A stretch of DNA of 64,000 nt from NCBI RefSeq assembly GCF_023701525.1, contig NZ_JAMQAW010000075.1:1-64000 (forward strand). The letters run 5' to 3'. Both the position numbers and the translations under genes were made by a program. This DNA is from Streptomyces albipurpureus. GTDB taxonomy: Bacteria; Actinomycetota; Actinomycetes; Streptomycetales; Streptomycetaceae. Numbering within the stretch: the stretch's first letter is position 1; the number at the start of each line of letters is the position of its first letter. The notes under the pieces are model-generated. The model did no database searches, had not been told where the DNA came from, and saw only the letters and a program-made list of their open reading frames with translations. Shown piece after piece: positions 61,810 to 64,000 of the stretch.

Positions 61810-61839
61810 TTGACCCCTCTGGTCTAGTCCATTTAATGT
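61810..61839 (+). promoter_or_regulatory. second chitinase-type promoter with DasR-like operator
   Basis: TTGACC (61810-61815), 18 bases, TAATGT (61834-61839). Between the hexamers, TCTGGTCTAGTCCATT (61818-61833) matches 13 of 16 positions of the DasR operator consensus ACTGGTCTAGACCAGT. It faces right, away from the rib operon, but no gene in the next 890 bases fits. Confidence 0.6.
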
Positions 61840-62729
61840 CTGCGGCATCTCCGCGCGCGCGGGGTGTGGACGCCCGGCGGCGGAGTCCCGGCCCTTGCCG
61901 CCGTCGGGCTTCCATGACTTCCGGCCTCCCACCCTCGCCCGGACGCGGGAAACCACCTCGACCGTCGGACCACGGGTACGGGCACGATCTTGGTGACGGG
62001 GGCAGGAGCACGGACACACAGGGCGGCTTCGGAGCGGCCATACAGCGGAGAACACGCCACGCGCCACCGGACGACAGCCCGCTGTTGACTCCGTCGCCCC
62101 CGGGGCCGGACCGCGCGGTTTCCGCGGTGGGCGCCGTCGAGCACGGTGACCCCAGCCCGCGCGGCCGGGAATGAGCGGGAACCGCGAAGCCCCTGGGAGC
62201 CACCACCCGGAGCCCCCGTCCGCACCACCCCTCCTGGACCGGGAGGCTCAACCACCGAGGTGTCGGCTACCGATGGCGAACCCATCGGCCAGCTGGCGAA
62301 GCCGGACGCCCAGCATCTCCACTTTGGCGAGTATTCGATGCCCCTACCGGGTGCGCCGAGATCGGCTTCGCGGTCGACCAGGCGTGACCGGGCCCCCTCG
62401 GCGGCAGTTCGCCCAGGCGGTCGGTGTGCGGTACAGCAACGCTGGGGGCCGGCCAACTGGGGCGGAGGCACCCTGCGGGGCGTGCGACGCGGAACAGCCG
62501 GCGTAGGAGCCGGAACGGCAGGCCGAACCGGTCAGGAATCGAGAAGCACGGTCCCGGAGCGGCCCCTAGCCTGGCTCCCGGAGACAGCGGACCGTTGCGG
62601 CGACCGGACCGACGAACCAGACGTATCGCGGGAACCAGACGTACTACTCAAAGCTGGTTAGATCGAACTGGGCGACGCCGACGGAGACCGCACAGGTGAC
62701 CCCGCCTCACAGATGGAGACACGATCAGC
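61840..62729. other. gene-poor stretch after the second chitinase-type promoter
   Basis: About 890 bases with overlapping Arg/Pro/Gly-rich frames on both strands and no defensible gene. No chitinase motif (DGxDxDWE) is present in any frame. The right end must contain the promoter of the UvrA-like gene. I see no mobile element end or RNA gene. Confidence 0.5.
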
Positions 62730-64000
62730 ATGGCCAAGAGGACGGAGCGGCAGTCGCCTGCGCCGCACATCGCCGACAACCACGACCTGATCCGCGTGCA
62801 CGGCGCCCGGGTGAACAACCTCAAGGACGTCAGCATCGAGATCCCGAAGCGCCGGCTGACCGTCTTCACCGGTGTCTCCGGCTCGGGCAAGAGCTCGCTG
62901 GTGTTCAACACGATCGCCGCCGAGTCACAGCGGCTGATCAACGAGACCTACAGCAGCTTCGTACAGGGCTTCATGCCGACGCTGGCGCGGCCGGAGGTCG
63001 ATGTACTCGACGGGCTGACCACCGCGATCATCGTCGACCAGCAGCGGATGGGCGCCGACCCCCGCTCCACGGTCGGCACCGCCACCGACGCCAACGCGAT
63101 GCTGCGCATCCTCTTCAGCCGACTCGGTAAGCCGCACATCGGCTCGCCCAGCGCCTACGCCTTCAATGTCGCCTCGGTGCGGGCGAGCGGTGCGATCACC
63201 GTCGAGCGAGGCGCCAAGAGGACGGTGAAGGCCACTTTCAACCGCACCGGCGGCATGTGTCCGCGGTGCGAGGGCCGGGGCGCGGTCTCCGATATCGACC
63301 TCACCCAGCTCTACGACGATTCCAAGTCGATCGCCGAGGGCGCGTTCACCATCCCCGGCTGGAAGTCGGACAGCTGGTGGACCGTGCGGACCTATGCCGA
63401 GTCCGGCTTCCTCGACCCGAACAAGCCGATCGCCCAGTTCACCAGGAAGGAGATGCGGGACTTCCTCCACCACGAGCCGATCAAGGTGAAGGTCGAGGGC
63501 GTGAACCTCACCTATGAGGGGCTGATCCCCAAGATCCAGAAGTCGTTCCTCTCCAAGGACCGGGAGGCGATGCAGCCGCACATCAGGGAGTTCGTGGACC
63601 GGGCGGTCACCTTCACCACCTGCCCCGACTGCGCAGGAACCCGACTCAGCGAGGCCGCCCGATCGTCGAAGATCAAGAGGAAGTCCATCGCCGACGCCTG
63701 CGCCATGGAGATCAGGGACCTGGCCGAATGGGTCCGTGGCCTGCGCGAACCCCCGGTGGCACCGCTGCTCACCGCGCTCCAGGACACCCTCGACTCCTTT
63801 GTGGAGATCGGCCTCGGCTACCTCTCGCTCGACCGGTCATCGGGCACCCTGTCGGGCGGCGAGGCGCAGCGCGTCAAGATGATCCGCCATCTCGGCTCCT
63901 CGCTCACCGATGTCACCTATGTCTTCGACGAACCCACCGTCGGTCTGCACCCCCATGACATCCAGCGGATGAACGACCTGCTGCTGCGGCTGCGGAACAA
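62730..64000 (+). CDS. UvrA-like ABC ATPase, cut by the window end
   Basis: The first 423 codons of an excinuclease-subunit-A-like protein; no stop within the window. N-terminal P-loop GVSGSGKSSLVFNT (about 49-62), two CxxC pairs (CPRCEGRGAV near 175 and CPDCAGTR near 300), ABC signature LSGGEAQRVKM near 380 and Walker B YVFDEPTVGLHPHD. The spacing to the signature motif is shorter than in true UvrA, so this is a short UvrA paralogue of the DrrC/UvrA2 class, often linked to drug resistance rather than to nucleotide excision repair. A GGAG lies 12 bases before the ATG. Confidence 0.9.
   Translation, partial: MAKRTERQSPAPHIADNHDLIRVHGARVNNLKDVSIEIPKRRLTVFTGVSGSGKSSLVFNTIAAESQRLINETYSSFVQGFMPTLARPEVDVLDGLTTAIIVDQQRMGADPRSTVGTATDANAMLRILFSRLGKPHIGSPSAYAFNVASVRASGAITVERGAKRTVKATFNRTGGMCPRCEGRGAVSDIDLTQLYDDSKSIAEGAFTIPGWKSDSWWTVRTYAESGFLDPNKPIAQFTRKEMRDFLHHEPIKVKVEGVNLTYEGLIPKIQKSFLSKDREAMQPHIREFVDRAVTFTTCPDCAGTRLSEAARSSKIKRKSIADACAMEIRDLAEWVRGLREPPVAPLLTALQDTLDSFVEIGLGYLSLDRSSGTLSGGEAQRVKMIRHLGSSLTDVTYVFDEPTVGLHPHDIQRMNDLLLRLRN

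Overview
The window is high-GC actinobacterial DNA and reads as a piece of the conserved core of a Streptomyces chromosome. Evidence includes strongly GC-biased third codon positions, GTG/TTG starts, many ATGA-type coupled genes, an SigR-type promoter in front of rbpA, a conservon (cvnABCD) and an FMN-riboswitch rib operon with ribM. From memory, the gene order (crr-ptsI, acetoacetyl-CoA synthetase, GH31, MocR/YczE, GDPD, MFS, rbpA, fxsA, ppm1, amidohydrolase, Lrp, acyl-CoA dehydrogenase, a tiny membrane protein, EccA-like AAA protein, hisG-hisE-ribH-ribBA-ribM-ribE-ribD) follows the S. coelicolor SCO1390-SCO1445 neighbourhood. This synteny was recalled, not computed.

Layout. 1-300: probable upstream leader of an rRNA operon that lies off the left edge on the minus strand. 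0.4-2.6 kb: crr and ptsI, general PTS components. 2.6-8.9 kb: a hypothetical protein, acetoacetyl-CoA synthetase, a GH31 glycosidase and a Nudix hydrolase. 9.2-13.5 kb: conservon cvnABCD, a membrane sensor kinase with GTPase signalling partners. 14-15.2 kb: a small membrane protein and a gene-poor stretch. 15.2-23 kb: a three-gene SMC-type operon (kleisin-like, winged-helix KITE-like, 1740-aa SMC-like ATPase) with no nuclease/TOPRIM gene; this is the most plausible under-described system here. 23-24.2 kb: gene-free, with two short tandem-repeat arrays. 24.2-30.3 kb: PxpABC 5-oxoprolinase genes converging on a fused HyuA-HyuB (OPLAH-type) enzyme gene. 30.6-34.9 kb: HEAT and ankyrin repeat proteins, then a 64-aa membrane peptide and an FtsK-like protein whose P-loop lacks lysine. 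35-41.9 kb: MocR/YczE pair, GDPD, MFS permease, rbpA, fxsA and ppm1. 42.5-52.2 kb: amidohydrolase, Lrp regulator, Cys-motif protein, acyl-CoA dehydrogenase, a His-rich unknown, TetR, double-GNAT, a 46-aa membrane protein and a Tat-exported C39-like peptidase. 52.3-55.3 kb: uridine-kinase-like protein and EccA-like AAA+ protein. 55.4-61.7 kb: one minus-strand operon, RFN riboswitch-ribD-ribE-ribM-ribBA-ribH-hisE-hisG-PH-domain protein. 62.7 kb to the edge: UvrA-like ATPase, cut by the window end.

How the parts work together. The rib cluster makes riboflavin from GTP and ribulose-5-phosphate, imports it through RibM, and is shut off by FMN through the leader; the two histidine genes ride on the same transcript region. 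RbpA with its stress promoter tunes the principal sigma factor. Ppm1 supplies polyprenyl-phosphate-mannose for protein O-mannosylation. Two gene-poor stretches (about 48.0-48.8 and 61.8-62.7 kb) carry promoter/operator sequences of the Streptomyces chitinase type but no chitinase gene. In S. coelicolor, as I remember it, chitinase genes sit at these two places, so I infer two independent gene losses that left the promoters behind.
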